The notes below the pieces were generated by a model that was not told the origin of the DNA, searched no databases, and saw only the letters and a program-made list of their open reading frames with translations. From Planctomycetota bacterium (GTDB taxonomy: Bacteria; Planctomycetota; Phycisphaerae; Phycisphaerales; UBA1924), in the NCBI GenBank assembly GCA_963204725.1, contig CAUJHH010000070.1, forward strand, positions 1-58,084: DNA of 58,084 nucleotides, in the 5' to 3' direction. Numbering within the stretch: position 1 is the stretch's first letter; every line of letters begins with the position of its first letter. The translations under genes were made by a program, and so were the position numbers. This document shows, piece after piece, positions 44,307 to 52,987 of the stretch.

Positions 44307-44926
44307 GCCGCGACCTCCGCCGCCTTGCCGGTCACGAACCCGAACGCCCCGCCGTGGGCCTTGGCGGGTTCTTCGCCCTGCTCGAACATGGCCCAGTGGA
44401 ACGGCACCACGTCGCGGAAGTGTCCGTGGTCGCGGACGACGCGGGTGAGGAACCCCGGCCCGCTCTGGTCCCACACACCGCGATAGACCAGCACCGAGTG
44501 CGGCAGGTCGCGGATCGCGTGCCAGAGCATCGGATGATTCCGCGTCGCACCGAGCACCGACGGCGAGAGCATGTGCGGACGGCTCGCACCGTGGCTGGCG
44601 ATCGTGGAACAGAATGCGCCGACCCCGGCGACGAGTTCATCCAGCGGACGCAGCGGCAGGCGATCGGGATCGACGAACACCCCGCCTTCGCGGGCGAGCA
44701 GTTCGTAGCGCAGGAGGTTGAGCCGTGCCGCCGAGGCCGCAGGCTCGCTGAGGTCGAGCGTCTGCTGCCACTGTTCGTGGTTCAGGATCGGCGGCCTGGT
44801 CTCGAGCGTGAACGTGACGACGTCCCACTCGGGGTGCAGCGTCTGCCATGCGTGCTTCCACGCGGTAAGCCGCTGACGGTCGGGGGACTCGGACAAGTCG
44901 GCCGTGTAGATGACCTTCGGGATCAC
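44303..44926 (-). CDS. DXD-motif glycosyltransferase, tandem paralogue
   Basis: 207 aa from GTG at 44926 (GTGA overlap with the Hint-protein stop; AGGAGG 7 bases upstream). It follows the same plan as its neighbour: VIPKVIYTADLSESPDRQ, a WDVVTF strand, LNLLRYELLAREGGVFVDPD with DPD in the DXD position, then LPLRPLDELVAGVGAF. In place of DTD it has DPD, still two acids. A frame extending upstream through the neighbouring gene is a low-complexity artefact and was rejected. It is tightly coupled to the Ser/Gly-rich stalk gene, whose many Ser residues are possible acceptors; this is inference. Confidence 0.8.
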   Translation of the reverse strand: MIPKVIYTADLSESPDRQRLTAWKHAWQTLHPEWDVVTFTLETRPPILNHEQWQQTLDLSEPAASAARLNLLRYELLAREGGVFVDPDRLPLRPLDELVAGVGAFCSTIASHGASRPHMLSPSVLGATRNHPMLWHAIRDLPHSVLVYRGVWDQSGPGFLTRVVRDHGHFRDVVPFHWAMFEQGEEPAKAHGGAFGFVTGKAAEVAA

Positions 44927-46449
44927 GACTTCACCTCCTCTTCGATGCCACTGCTCAATCCACTCTGCTGCCACTTCGCGGGAGGCACGCCCTCCATGCC
45001 GCCCTCGATGAACGACGACGCACCCTCGCCGAGCGCCACCGACTGCTGGGCGCTGCCGGAGCCTGAGCCGGAGCCGGGCGGGCCAGAGCCGCTCTCGCTC
45101 CCGCTGCCGCTGCCGCTCGACGAGCCAGACGAGCTGCCAGATCCTGAAGAACTTCCTGAGCTCGACATGGACGAGCCGCTGGACTTGCCGCTTCCGGACC
45201 CCGACCCGCTGCCGCTCAAGGACCCAGAACTCGAGCCAGAACCAGACCCTGATCCAGAGGCCGATCCCGATCCGGTGGCCTGCGTCGCGGGCATGTCGTT
45301 GTGGATCCACACGCCGTCGGCCAGGAACACGTTCAGGCCGGGCACATGCACGGCGACCGTGGTCACGCGATCGCCAGCGCGGGCAAGTTTCTCGATGCGC
45401 TCCTCGCTGAGGTCGTGCCGCACGAGATAGTCGCCGACGAGCACGAACTCAGCCGACACGAACCCGACCTCATCGCCGCGCCGCAGGAGCACGGGGTGCT
45501 CGGGCGTGAGCTGCAAGCGACCGTTGATCGTGATGAATCCGTCGTGCGTGCCGACCTTGACGCTGGCCACGGAGCCGGTGACAGGCGTGAGCACCGCTTC
45601 GGCTCGCTGACGCAGCCACTGGTACTGCGCTCGCCACGGCACATCGCGGTCCAGGCCCGCCACATCGAGCGCTGCAATCCGGTCGCCCGGCTTGAGATGC
45701 TCGATCGGCACGGACTTGCCCGAGGCCAGGCGCACCGGCGTCCCGGCCAGCACGCAGTTTGAACCGGGTCCCGAGCCGCCGGGGCCGGAACCACCCGGCC
45801 CGCTTCCCCCGGGGCCCGACCCTCCCGGCCCAGAACCGCCAGGGCCGGAGCCTCCGGGACCCGAGCCGCCCGGGCCGCTACCGCCGCCACTGGACCCGCC
45901 CCCGCCCGACGAGCCGCCGCCGGAACTGCCCCCTCCGGACGATCCTCCCGAGGAACCACCAGAGGACCCGCCCGAGGACATGCCGGAACTCGCGCCTGAC
46001 GACATGCCGCTGGACGCTCCGGAACTCATGCCGGACGAAGCGCCCGATGAGCTCATTCCCGACGAACTGCCGCCGCCGGAGCTGCTCATGCCGCTGGAGC
46101 CTTCGCTGCTCGACATTCCCGTGGACGACATGCCACCACTGCTCGACGGCGTATCGCTCGGCGTGCTCGATGGCGTGTGCGTCGTCCCCGGCGTGTTGCT
46201 GGTGAACGCATCGGTGGTGTAGAACGTCAGCGTTGGCGTGCCGCCCGGGCCGGTCGTGTAGATCACATCGCCAGTCGTCGAGTAACTCGGCGGCATGCTC
46301 GGCGTGCTGGTGGGCGTCGAGTACGTGCTGTACGACGAGTCGGGCGACTCCGACGGCGTCGAGTAGTTGCTCGAGCCGCCGCCCTGCGGGGCGCGGCCCG
46401 TCGCCCAGACCGGGATATAGAGGTAGTAGCGGGTGGGGCCGTCGCTCAT
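44923..46449 (-). CDS. Ser/Gly/Pro-rich stalk protein with internal intein-like Hint domain
   Basis: 508 aa from ATG at 46449 (ATGA overlap). Residues 1-20 resemble a virion protein start (RYYLYIPVWATG). Residues 21-230 are low complexity: Ser/Thr/Pro, then Ser-Gly-Met repeats, then about eight tandem GGSGP units. Residues 232-384 form a Hint domain: Cys232 in NCVLAGTPVRLASG, EHLKPGDRIAALD, block-B-like LTPEHPVLLRR, a DYLVRHDL turn and C-terminal VFLADGVWIHND with His383-Asn384. The residue after Asn is Asp385, not Cys/Ser/Thr, so splicing is not expected but cleavage at one or both ends is, as in bacterial intein-like domains. Residues 385-508 are Ser/Gly-rich, then a short ordered tail. Probably a phage fibre or appendage. 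Confidence 0.75.
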   Translation of the reverse strand: MSDGPTRYYLYIPVWATGRAPQGGGSSNYSTPSESPDSSYSTYSTPTSTPSMPPSYSTTGDVIYTTGPGGTPTLTFYTTDAFTSNTPGTTHTPSSTPSDTPSSSGGMSSTGMSSSEGSSGMSSSGGGSSSGMSSSGASSGMSSGASSGMSSGASSGMSSGGSSGGSSGGSSGGGSSGGGSSGGGGSSGGGSGPGGSGPGGSGPGGSGPGGSGPGGSGPGGSGPGGSGPGSNCVLAGTPVRLASGKSVPIEHLKPGDRIAALDVAGLDRDVPWRAQYQWLRQRAEAVLTPVTGSVASVKVGTHDGFITINGRLQLTPEHPVLLRRGDEVGFVSAEFVLVGDYLVRHDLSEERIEKLARAGDRVTTVAVHVPGLNVFLADGVWIHNDMPATQATGSGSASGSGSGSGSSSGSLSGSGSGSGSGKSSGSSMSSSGSSSGSGSSSGSSSGSGSGSESGSGPPGSGSGSGSAQQSVALGEGASSFIEGGMEGVPPAKWQQSGLSSGIEEEVKS

Positions 46450-47357
46450 CGTGCGGCCTCCTGGGGTTTCGGGTTGGGCTCGTACCAGCCCTGCGTGTTC
46501 ACGGGCTTGCCGCACTCGGCAGACGCGGCCGCGACGGCGTCGGCGAACTCCATGCGCTCGAACACCTGCAGCTCGCTGCCTGGAGAGCAGTTCACCACGC
46601 GGAAGCGGTGCTTCTCGAAGTGCGGCTTGAGGGCCTCGAATCGCCGGGCCAGCGAGTCATAGAGCACGTTGTTGTGCCGGATTGCGTTGGCCGCCCGGTT
46701 CTCGGCGAAGGCGTACTTGCGGTCCTCGGCCATCTTGAAGTCGCAGCCCAGCAGATACACCGTTGAGAATCCGAGGTAGTGCAAGAGGCGGAGTGCCACG
46801 AGCATGACCGAGCGCTTGCCGGTGATGCCCAAAGAGTCGGGGTTCTTGGCGTCGTTGCCCCACGGGACGCTGTCTCCAGTCAGGAACCGCTCATGGTCGA
46901 AGTGATCCGCGCGGCGGAAGAACATGACGCTGGGCATCTGTCGGACCCTGAACGCGCTGTTGCGCATCACGCCGTCAGCGCCCTGGATGCGGAGCCGCTT
47001 GTCCCACATGCATGTGGGCACGAACTTCAGAATGCCCGGGTCCTTCCAGCCGGTGTCGATGAATCGGCCGGGATCATCGACGCAGGTCCACAGCGTCGGA
47101 CGATGCACCGCCCAGGCGTTGTTCACCGCCATCGTGACGATGCCGCGCTTGTTGAGCGCCGAGAGGTCGATCTGGGTGAGCGAAGGCCCCGAGAGGATCA
47201 GGAACGCCGAACGCCCGCGGTAAAACCCGCCGAGCGATACGGAGTCGAAGTCGGCGGTGTAGAGGCGCAGGCCATCCCGCGACGGCTTTCGCGCCTTCAG
47301 CCCGGCCTGGAGCGCCGCGATGTCAGACTGGTTCTCACGCACCGCAGCACCCCCCAT
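46446..47357 (-). CDS. Phage-cassette protein with GPSL motif (DUF115/MAF-like)
   Basis: 303 aa. Residues about 47-80 read RSAFLILSGPSLTQIDLSAL then GIVTMAVNNAW, the nucleotide-binding-like start seen in DUF115/MAF proteins and some sialyltransferase-related enzymes. A TLWTCVDDPGRF segment and LRLLHYLGFSTVYLLGCDF follow; both are typical of that fold. No signal peptide. MAF proteins take part in flagellin glycosylation, so a sugar-related role alongside the two glycosyltransferases is reasonable but not proven. It overlaps the methyltransferase gene by 23 bases and the stalk gene by ATGA. Confidence 0.55.
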   Translation of the reverse strand: MGGAAVRENQSDIAALQAGLKARKPSRDGLRLYTADFDSVSLGGFYRGRSAFLILSGPSLTQIDLSALNKRGIVTMAVNNAWAVHRPTLWTCVDDPGRFIDTGWKDPGILKFVPTCMWDKRLRIQGADGVMRNSAFRVRQMPSVMFFRRADHFDHERFLTGDSVPWGNDAKNPDSLGITGKRSVMLVALRLLHYLGFSTVYLLGCDFKMAEDRKYAFAENRAANAIRHNNVLYDSLARRFEALKPHFEKHRFRVVNCSPGSELQVFERMEFADAVAAASAECGKPVNTQGWYEPNPKPQEAAR

Positions 47358-47922
47358 CGCTTCCCGCCTTGAACCGCCCGACGATGAACCGCCGCTCAGC
47401 CCGCGGGTTTATCACGGTGGCGACACGCCCGATGCGGTCGAGCCACCAGTCCAGCGGGCGTACCGTCGGGTGCAGACCCTCGCCGGCGACGGTGGTCTTG
47501 CTGGGCCGGGTGCAAAGCGAGAACACGAAGTGGCCGCGCGGCTTGGCCACGCGGCGCATCTCCGCGAGCACCGCGTCCACGTCCTCGGGGAGCAGATGCT
47601 CGAGTGCGTCGAAACTCGTGACGACGTCCGCGACACCCGCGTGCAGCGCGGTCTTGTGCATGGGACGCACGAGGTCGGCATCCGGGAACGCGAAGTCCAC
47701 ACCCAGGCCGTCGATCCCCAGCCGGCGCAGGTCACGCACGAGGTCGTTGCGGCCGCATCCGAAGTCCACGACGAACCTCGGCTTGAACTTCTGGATGATT
47801 GGGACGGCAAGCTTGCCGTGGTTGGTCGAGCCGTACGTCGAGCCGGGCTTGGCGGCCAGCGCCACGTACTTGGCTCGTTCCTTCTCTCGGCGAGTGTCGA
47901 GAGTCGTCGGGGTCGTTGTCAC
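47335..47922 (-). CDS. Class I SAM-dependent methyltransferase
   Basis: 195 aa from GTG at 47922 (GTGA overlap, GGAGGT 6 bases upstream). The SAM-binding motif I is FVVDFGCGRNDLV near residue 50, followed by LGVDFAFP, VTSFDALEHLLPED (motif with acidic pair) and GHFVFSLCTRP. Small stand-alone methyltransferase. The substrate is unknown; in this setting it may modify sugars or tail protein. The C-terminus ends in GGCCGA. It belongs to the phage accessory cassette because of its overlaps on both sides. Confidence 0.82.
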   Translation of the reverse strand: MTTTPTTLDTRREKERAKYVALAAKPGSTYGSTNHGKLAVPIIQKFKPRFVVDFGCGRNDLVRDLRRLGIDGLGVDFAFPDADLVRPMHKTALHAGVADVVTSFDALEHLLPEDVDAVLAEMRRVAKPRGHFVFSLCTRPSKTTVAGEGLHPTVRPLDWWLDRIGRVATVINPRAERRFIVGRFKAGSDGGCCGA

Positions 47923-48953
47923 TCGGCACCTCCGATGTAGAGGTTGAACTTGCGGTCTTCGTCGGCGGGGTCGGCGATTTCGATCAGGCTCATGGCCTCG
48001 AAGACCCACACCGGCTTGCCCTTGCTGTTGCGCTCGCAGGTGAGCTGCACGCACACGCCCTCGGGAATGGGCACGAGCTTGGGTTTGAGCGACCGAGCGG
48101 GCGGGCACTTGGGGAGCACTCCCGGCAACTCGCACACCGGGCCGAGCCCGAGCAGGCCGCCGAACCCGGAGCCGGGCTCGGAGTCGTTCATGTGGTGAGC
48201 TTCGAACCGGTTGAGCGCCAGCCGCGTGGGGTCTTCACCGCCGCTGGCGAGCTGCGACGACAGACCACCTTCGATGGGCACGTACCGGAGATAGGTCTCG
48301 CTGCCGGGGTTGCCGTCGATCTGGGCTTCCACCCACGGGTAGCGCCAGCGGTTGCGCTCGGTGGGGATCGCCTGAGCCGCGCCGAGGATCGCCGTGACGC
48401 GCCCGGGGGACGGGCGGCCGAGTTCAAGGACCGCCCACTTCTCGCCGGTGCCGTCTTCTTTCCAGAGGATCGGGATACCGCCCATTGGCGTGCTGGCCAG
48501 GACCGTCTCGTCAACCGCGAGTTCGCAGGTCGTGTCCGTCTCGTTGGTGATGAACACCCGAGCCACCGTCACGCCGGTGAGCACGCAGCGCCCGAGCTTG
48601 TTGGGCTTAATGGGCTGGAGCGCGACGACGAATGCGGGACCGGCGGTTTCCTCCGTGGCGATGTCGCCAGTCAGCGGCGTGCGGCTCTGGAATGTTCGTT
48701 CCTGGTCGTCCTCGCCGGGCTCGACGAGCACGCCGGTGATCGCCATCGCGTGGTACGGCTCGATCTCCTCGCCCGAGTCGTTGCGCACCAGCACGATGCC
48801 GCGCTGGGCAGACTCCACGAGCGGACCCGCGACGGCCTCGCCGCGACCCTGACGCCGGCGCAGATCAACCGCCGCATCGACGAACGCGTTGTACGCGCCC
48901 GCAGGGAGGCGGAGTGGATCACCGGATCGGACTTTGCGGAGGTCGTCAGGCAT
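47919..48953 (-). CDS. Phage structural protein of unknown function
   Basis: 344 aa. It starts with MPDDLRKVRSGDPLRLPAGAYNAFVDAA, a helical N-terminus, then several beta-rich segments (GIVLVRNDSGEEIEPYHAMAI) and the linker-like GGLLGLGPVCELPG. No enzymatic motif. It sits directly after the distal-tail gene, so it may be a baseplate or fibre-attachment protein. Not recognised by family. Confidence 0.55.
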   Translation of the reverse strand: MPDDLRKVRSGDPLRLPAGAYNAFVDAAVDLRRRQGRGEAVAGPLVESAQRGIVLVRNDSGEEIEPYHAMAITGVLVEPGEDDQERTFQSRTPLTGDIATEETAGPAFVVALQPIKPNKLGRCVLTGVTVARVFITNETDTTCELAVDETVLASTPMGGIPILWKEDGTGEKWAVLELGRPSPGRVTAILGAAQAIPTERNRWRYPWVEAQIDGNPGSETYLRYVPIEGGLSSQLASGGEDPTRLALNRFEAHHMNDSEPGSGFGGLLGLGPVCELPGVLPKCPPARSLKPKLVPIPEGVCVQLTCERNSKGKPVWVFEAMSLIEIADPADEDRKFNLYIGGAE

Positions 48954-48965
48954 GGTGGAAGGGAC

Positions 48966-49784
48966 TCAGATCCCCAGTGCTCCAAAGTTGGCGTCGTCGT
49001 ACACACGCTCGACGTAGGCGGCGATGGGCTTCTTGATGATCGCGCCGGAACCGGTGTCCTCCGCGTCTGCGTAGCGGACCCACAGGTACTCCCACCCCTT
49101 CTTGTTGATGCCCGTGATCGAGCCGACCGAGAGGCCGGTTTCATTGGGGCTGGCGGCGAACCGGAAGGTGATCTCCCAGTCGTCATCGGGTCCGTCCCCG
49201 CGCTTCGAGCCGCTTGCACCGAGGAACAGCACCTCGCCGGGTGCAAAGCCCTTGAACCCGCCGGCGTTGGTCTTGCCGGTGCAACTGAAGATCGCCCCCT
49301 TGTACGCCCCGGTCACCTGCGCATCGCTGAAGTAGTGCGTCTCGGAGAACTGGTACACGGGCACGGTGATGTCCACGCCATCGACGCCGTCGGCGGTGAC
49401 ACCAATCGCCCCGCCAAAGTCCGGTGCAGTTGATCCGGACGCCGCCCGCGCCTGCACCGTGTCCTTGCTCTGGGTGATGTGCTGCGTCCCGCCACCGGTC
49501 TCGAAGTTGAATGAAGCCTCGCTGGGCGTGGGGGTCCCGCCGCTGTCGCTGGAGCCATAGCGGACGGTCACGTCCCAGAGCTGCGGCCCAAGCGGTTCGA
49601 TCTGCACGTTCTGCCGGGCGAGGCTGTCGTAGGTCGCGGGCGAGGCGGTCTGCGCCGCGCCGCGGGCCACGAGATCATCCGCGGTGCCGCGCACGATGTA
49701 CCCGAGCTCCGCAGAGGACTGCGAGACTTGGTTCGCCTTGGTGGAGCGGCGGCTCTCGAACTTCTCAAAGACCTCAACCGGCAC
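48966..49784 (-). CDS. Phage distal-tail-region protein, unknown family
   Basis: 272 aa. The N-terminus is MPVEVFEKFESRRSTKANQVS. Beta-rich segments follow (VRYGSSDSGGTPTPSEASFNFE, GVDITVPVYQFSETHYFS, WEITFRFAASPNETGLS). It lies just after the tape-measure gene in transcription order, where distal tail and tail-fibre hub proteins normally are. A structural role is inferred from position. Confidence 0.55.
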   Translation of the reverse strand: MPVEVFEKFESRRSTKANQVSQSSAELGYIVRGTADDLVARGAAQTASPATYDSLARQNVQIEPLGPQLWDVTVRYGSSDSGGTPTPSEASFNFETGGGTQHITQSKDTVQARAASGSTAPDFGGAIGVTADGVDGVDITVPVYQFSETHYFSDAQVTGAYKGAIFSCTGKTNAGGFKGFAPGEVLFLGASGSKRGDGPDDDWEITFRFAASPNETGLSVGSITGINKKGWEYLWVRYADAEDTGSGAIIKKPIAAYVERVYDDANFGALGI

Positions 49785-49814
49785 GAGTGATGACCTCCTT
49801 TCTTGGGGTGGGGA

Positions 49815-51809
49815 TCAGGCGAACCGCAGTCCGTTGTCCACGCTGGCATCCAGCAGACGCTTGGTGTTCTTGGCCGTCGCTTCCGTCGCGGTGGCCGTGC
49901 GTTCGGCGGCGTCGCCACCGGTGCCGAGGCCCGAGACGGCCGCGGAACTGAACGTGCCCGTAACGCTGATGCCCTTGCCGATGGCCGCGCCGAGGCCCGA
50001 CAGCCGGTCCTCGAAGTCGGCCATCAGATCCCGCTGCGGGCGACCTGGTCCCTTCTCGGCGTCTGCGGCCTCACGCTTCTTGCGGGCTTCTTCGATTGCG
50101 GCGGCGAGTTTCTGCTTGGCGGCATCGAGCGCGGCCTGTGACTCCGCGAGTCCTGCGGCCGTGTCCTTGCGCAGGGCCTCCTGCGCGTTCTCGAAGTCCT
50201 GGCCGATACCCGCGAGCGTTGCTTCGTGCATCGCGGCGGCGTCCCGGCGCTGGGCCTCACGATCCTTGTCGCGTGCGGTCACCGACTGCTGGGCAGCGCT
50301 CTCCAGTTCGACGAGCCGGGATTCGAGCTGCTGGTCCACCGCCTTCTTGGCGGCTTCGACATCGAGCCCGTCATCGAACAGCCCTTGGATCTCCAGCATC
50401 CGCTTGGCGACCCACGACGATGCTTCCTCCCAGATCATTTGGAAGCCGGTGGCGAAGTTCGTCCAGGTCTTGGAGAGGAAGGCCGTCGTCTCGATCCACG
50501 CGACCTCAAGGGCGTGGAACACGATCTCCGCGGCGGCCAACGCGCCGTACCACATGGAGTAGGCGGTCGAGACGAAGAACTCCTTCGCGCCCAGCCACGC
50601 CTTGTTGAGCGCCGCCACGCCCTGCTGCCAGATCACCTTGAGCGAGAGCCACAGAATCTCGGCGGCTAATGCGATGTCGCCAGCGGCGAGGGCGTCGGAG
50701 ATGCCGCCGACCACCTTGCCGACCCAGTCACGCAGCTCGGTGAACTTCTCCGCGAGCCACGACAGCGCCTGGCCGCCCGCGCCGGTGACGACCAGCAGCG
50801 TGCCGCCGAGTGCCACGATCGCGGCGATGGTCAGACCGACCGGCGTGAGCACAGCGCCGATTGCGGCCCCGATCAGGCTGAACGCCGTCCCGATCCCGCC
50901 GATGACGGCGGCCACGATGCCGAGCGCCGCCCCGATGCCGGAGATGATGTAACCGAGGCCGACAATCGCGATTCCGGCGACCGCGACGGCGGCTGCGACC
51001 TTGAGCGCCCACACTACCGTCTCCTTGTTCGCCTTCACCCACGCCGTAGCGCTCACGACGATGCGGGTGATCCGCTCGGTCAGGTCCTTGATCGTCGGTG
51101 CGAGCGCCCCGCCGATGGTGAAGACGCCCTGCCTGAGGACCTTCCACAGCGTGCCGAGGGCATCGTTGAGTTCGGCGGCATCGCGGGCGGTCTCCGTGCT
51201 CACCGTCAGCCCGAGTTTGCGAGCCTGTTCCTGCATCTCGTTAATGCCTGCTGCCCCGTCGGCCATGAGCGGCAGGAGCTTGGTCCCGGCCTTGCCGAAG
51301 AGCTCCATCGCCATCGCGGCCCGTAGCGCCGGGTCTTGGATCTGGGAGATCCGGTCGGCCAGGAGTTTGAACTGCTCGTCTGGGGAGAGCTTCGCGAGGT
51401 CCTGCACCGTCAGACCGAGCCGACCGAGGGCTTCATTCGCCCCTTTAGAACCTTGCGACGCCTCCGTCAGCGTCTTCTGCATGACGCGCAGACCGTTTTC
51501 CAGCGTCTCCATGTCCGTGCCCGAGAGGTCGGCGGCGTAACCGAGCTCCGACAGGGCCTCAACGCTCACACCCGTGCGGGCGCTCATCTTGTCGAGCGCA
51601 TCGCCTGAGTCGCTGAACACCTTCGCGGTGCCGAGCAGCGCCGTGATCGCGGCGACGCCGATGCCCGCCATCTTCGTGCCGATGGACCGCAGCCCCGCGC
51701 CGAAGGCTTCGAGCTTCTTCTGGGCCGCCTTCAGGCCAGCCGACAGCTTGTCGCTGACGCCCAGCTCAATGAAGGCTCGCCCGGCTCGGATGCCCCGCGT
51801 ATCGGCCAC
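49815..51809 (-). CDS. Tail tape measure protein
   Basis: 664 aa, GTG start at 51809. The N-terminus (GRAFIELGVSDKLSAGLKAAQKKLEAFGAGLRSIGTKM) is the typical tape-measure beginning. Then KMSARTGVSVEALSELGYAA, ETLENGLRVMQKTLTEAS and LGLTVQDLAKLSPDEQFKLL, all regular in phage tail tape measure proteins. A central hydrophobic block (VAAAVAVAGIAIVGLGYIIS and on) and a long C-terminal coiled coil with Ala/Lys/Glu repeats follow. It sets tail length; with the usual 0.15 nm per residue, the tail would be near 100 nm. It implies a long, non-podovirus tail. Confidence 0.9.
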   Translation of the reverse strand: MADTRGIRAGRAFIELGVSDKLSAGLKAAQKKLEAFGAGLRSIGTKMAGIGVAAITALLGTAKVFSDSGDALDKMSARTGVSVEALSELGYAADLSGTDMETLENGLRVMQKTLTEASQGSKGANEALGRLGLTVQDLAKLSPDEQFKLLADRISQIQDPALRAAMAMELFGKAGTKLLPLMADGAAGINEMQEQARKLGLTVSTETARDAAELNDALGTLWKVLRQGVFTIGGALAPTIKDLTERITRIVVSATAWVKANKETVVWALKVAAAVAVAGIAIVGLGYIISGIGAALGIVAAVIGGIGTAFSLIGAAIGAVLTPVGLTIAAIVALGGTLLVVTGAGGQALSWLAEKFTELRDWVGKVVGGISDALAAGDIALAAEILWLSLKVIWQQGVAALNKAWLGAKEFFVSTAYSMWYGALAAAEIVFHALEVAWIETTAFLSKTWTNFATGFQMIWEEASSWVAKRMLEIQGLFDDGLDVEAAKKAVDQQLESRLVELESAAQQSVTARDKDREAQRRDAAAMHEATLAGIGQDFENAQEALRKDTAAGLAESQAALDAAKQKLAAAIEEARKKREAADAEKGPGRPQRDLMADFEDRLSGLGAAIGKGISVTGTFSSAAVSGLGTGGDAAERTATATEATAKNTKRLLDASVDNGLRFA

Positions 51810-51811
51810 GT

Positions 51812-52252
51812 CTAATCACCCTTCTTGATCGAGTTCCGCCACAGGAGCGGCAGGTTGGGCCGCTCCTTCTCCAGCGCCGGGGCCATGTACGGCCGCGGCG
51901 CGATCTTGACCTTCTGCGACGTGAGCTTGCCGCCGCGTCTGCGAAGCACGATGACTTCGCCGCCATGCTCCAAAGCGCTCGGTGCCTCGCTCTTCTTGAA
52001 TCCCACCGGCCCAACGACGACCGAGTCGTTGGGCTTGTCGTACCCGAAGAGGATCAACCGACGCAGGCTGCCCTCGTGCGAATGGGGCGGGGCCCCGGGA
52101 GGAGCCGACCCCTTGCGTTTGCGGATGCTCGTCTTCGCCGCCGTGCGGATGAACGCGCCGGCCTTGCTGAGCACCTTCCGCTTGGCGTTGTCGACCGCCG
52201 CCATGACGACGTGGCGATCGAAGAACATGTCCTTGATCCGCATGGTGATCAC
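51812..52252 (-). CDS. Phage HK97-gp10/minor-tail-like protein
   Basis: 146 aa from GTG at 52252 (GTGA overlap). MRIKDMFFDRHVVMAAVDNAKRKVLSKAGAFIRTAAKTSIRKRKG is a basic helical start, followed by APPGAPPHSHEGSLRRLILFGYD and a final PRPYMAPALEKERPNL. That is the layout of the phage virion morphogenesis or gp10-like tail-completion proteins. The frame extending further upstream overlaps the lipoprotein gene and is rejected. Confidence 0.6.
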   Translation of the reverse strand: MITMRIKDMFFDRHVVMAAVDNAKRKVLSKAGAFIRTAAKTSIRKRKGSAPPGAPPHSHEGSLRRLILFGYDKPNDSVVVGPVGFKKSEAPSALEHGGEVIVLRRRGGKLTSQKVKIAPRPYMAPALEKERPNLPLLWRNSIKKGD

Positions 52253-52749
52253 GCACCACTCCCCGCCCCCCCAACCGAGCCGCCGTTCGCACCGCCGGTG
52301 CCGGCGAGACCGCTGCCCTTCTCCAGACCCTTGTTGAACGACGCCTCCTTCTCCTTGCGGAGACGGCCCGACCCGATGAACAGGCCGACGATGCCGGTGA
52401 GCGCCGGCAGTGCTGGCCCGAGTACGGGCAGGCCCGCGACGGTCGGGCCAACGGTGTCGAGGGCAGAGAGCGTGAGCTGGCCGAGCAGCCCGCGGATCTC
52501 GCCGGCCTTTTCGATGTTGCCCTTCCACTGCGCGCCGGTCGTCTGCGTGAGGTTGAACCAGTTCTGGTACTCGACCTCGGCCTCGTTGAGGCTCAGCGTC
52601 GACGGCAGGCCGGTGGTCTGCTGGATCGTGTTGGGCGTTTTGACCTTGACGATGTCGCCAAGGTCGAGGCCGGCGCACGACGCGAGCACGAGCGCCAGCA
52701 GGATCAGGGCACCGAGATAGACGTAATGGCGGGTGGTCAGGCTCTTCAT
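52249..52749 (-). CDS. Phage-encoded lipoprotein
   Basis: 166 aa. Signal with lipobox YLGALILLALVLASCAG (Cys near residue 25). A hydrophilic helical domain (NEAEVEYQNWFNLTQTTGAQWKG) is followed by a hydrophobic segment (LPALTGIVGLFIGSGRLRKEK) and a Gly-rich end. A lipoprotein plus membrane segment could be a lysis (spanin-like) or infection-exclusion protein. Its place in the tail region is unusual for either. Not recognised. Confidence 0.6.
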   Translation of the reverse strand: MKSLTTRHYVYLGALILLALVLASCAGLDLGDIVKVKTPNTIQQTTGLPSTLSLNEAEVEYQNWFNLTQTTGAQWKGNIEKAGEIRGLLGQLTLSALDTVGPTVAGLPVLGPALPALTGIVGLFIGSGRLRKEKEASFNKGLEKGSGLAGTGGANGGSVGGAGSGA

Positions 52750-52967
52750 GCACGAGTCTCCTTGGCGACCTCCGGCATGCGGCGGTCGATGAACACGTCT
52801 TTGAGGACCGACACGTCAACCTTGACGGGTCGCTGGGGCTTGTGGAATGGGTCGAAGTCGGCGGGCTTGAGCAGGCGGGATCGCTTGGGATCGCGGGCGG
52901 TGTTGGCCACCACGGACATGACGGCGGCGGCGATCGACCAGTCGTGGCGCTGGCGGCCGTCGAGCAT
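52746..52967 (-). CDS. Second tail-assembly chaperone part (probable -1 frameshift product)
   Basis: 73 aa if it starts at ATG 52967, but the same frame continues upstream with typical residues (AWKFIYQCAGALGLDPG, then LTLRELVAML) to at least 53055, inside the 3' end of the previous gene. The pattern 'W ... aGxLGLdPxxLTLREL..M..GR..xW ... ' is that of small tail proteins made as a fusion to the first chaperone by -1 frameshifting, like the G-GT pair of lambda. So it is probably not an independent gene. It lies upstream of the tape measure, as expected. Confidence 0.6.
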   Translation of the reverse strand: MLDGRQRHDWSIAAAVMSVVANTARDPKRSRLLKPADFDPFHKPQRPVKVDVSVLKDVFIDRRMPEVAKETRA

Positions 52968-52987
52968 GGCGACCAGTTCCCGCAGCG

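Noticed and set aside
44927..45310. N-terminal extension of the second glycosyltransferase frame
   Set aside because: It overlaps the stalk gene, is a run of Arg/Gln/Glu from its repeat DNA, and the GTG at 44926 has a far better ribosome binding site.
45692..46222. Plus-strand Pro/Glu-rich frame resembling a collagen- or PE-like protein
   Set aside because: It is the exact antisense of the GGSGP repeat region of the stalk gene; the repeats create the apparent pattern.
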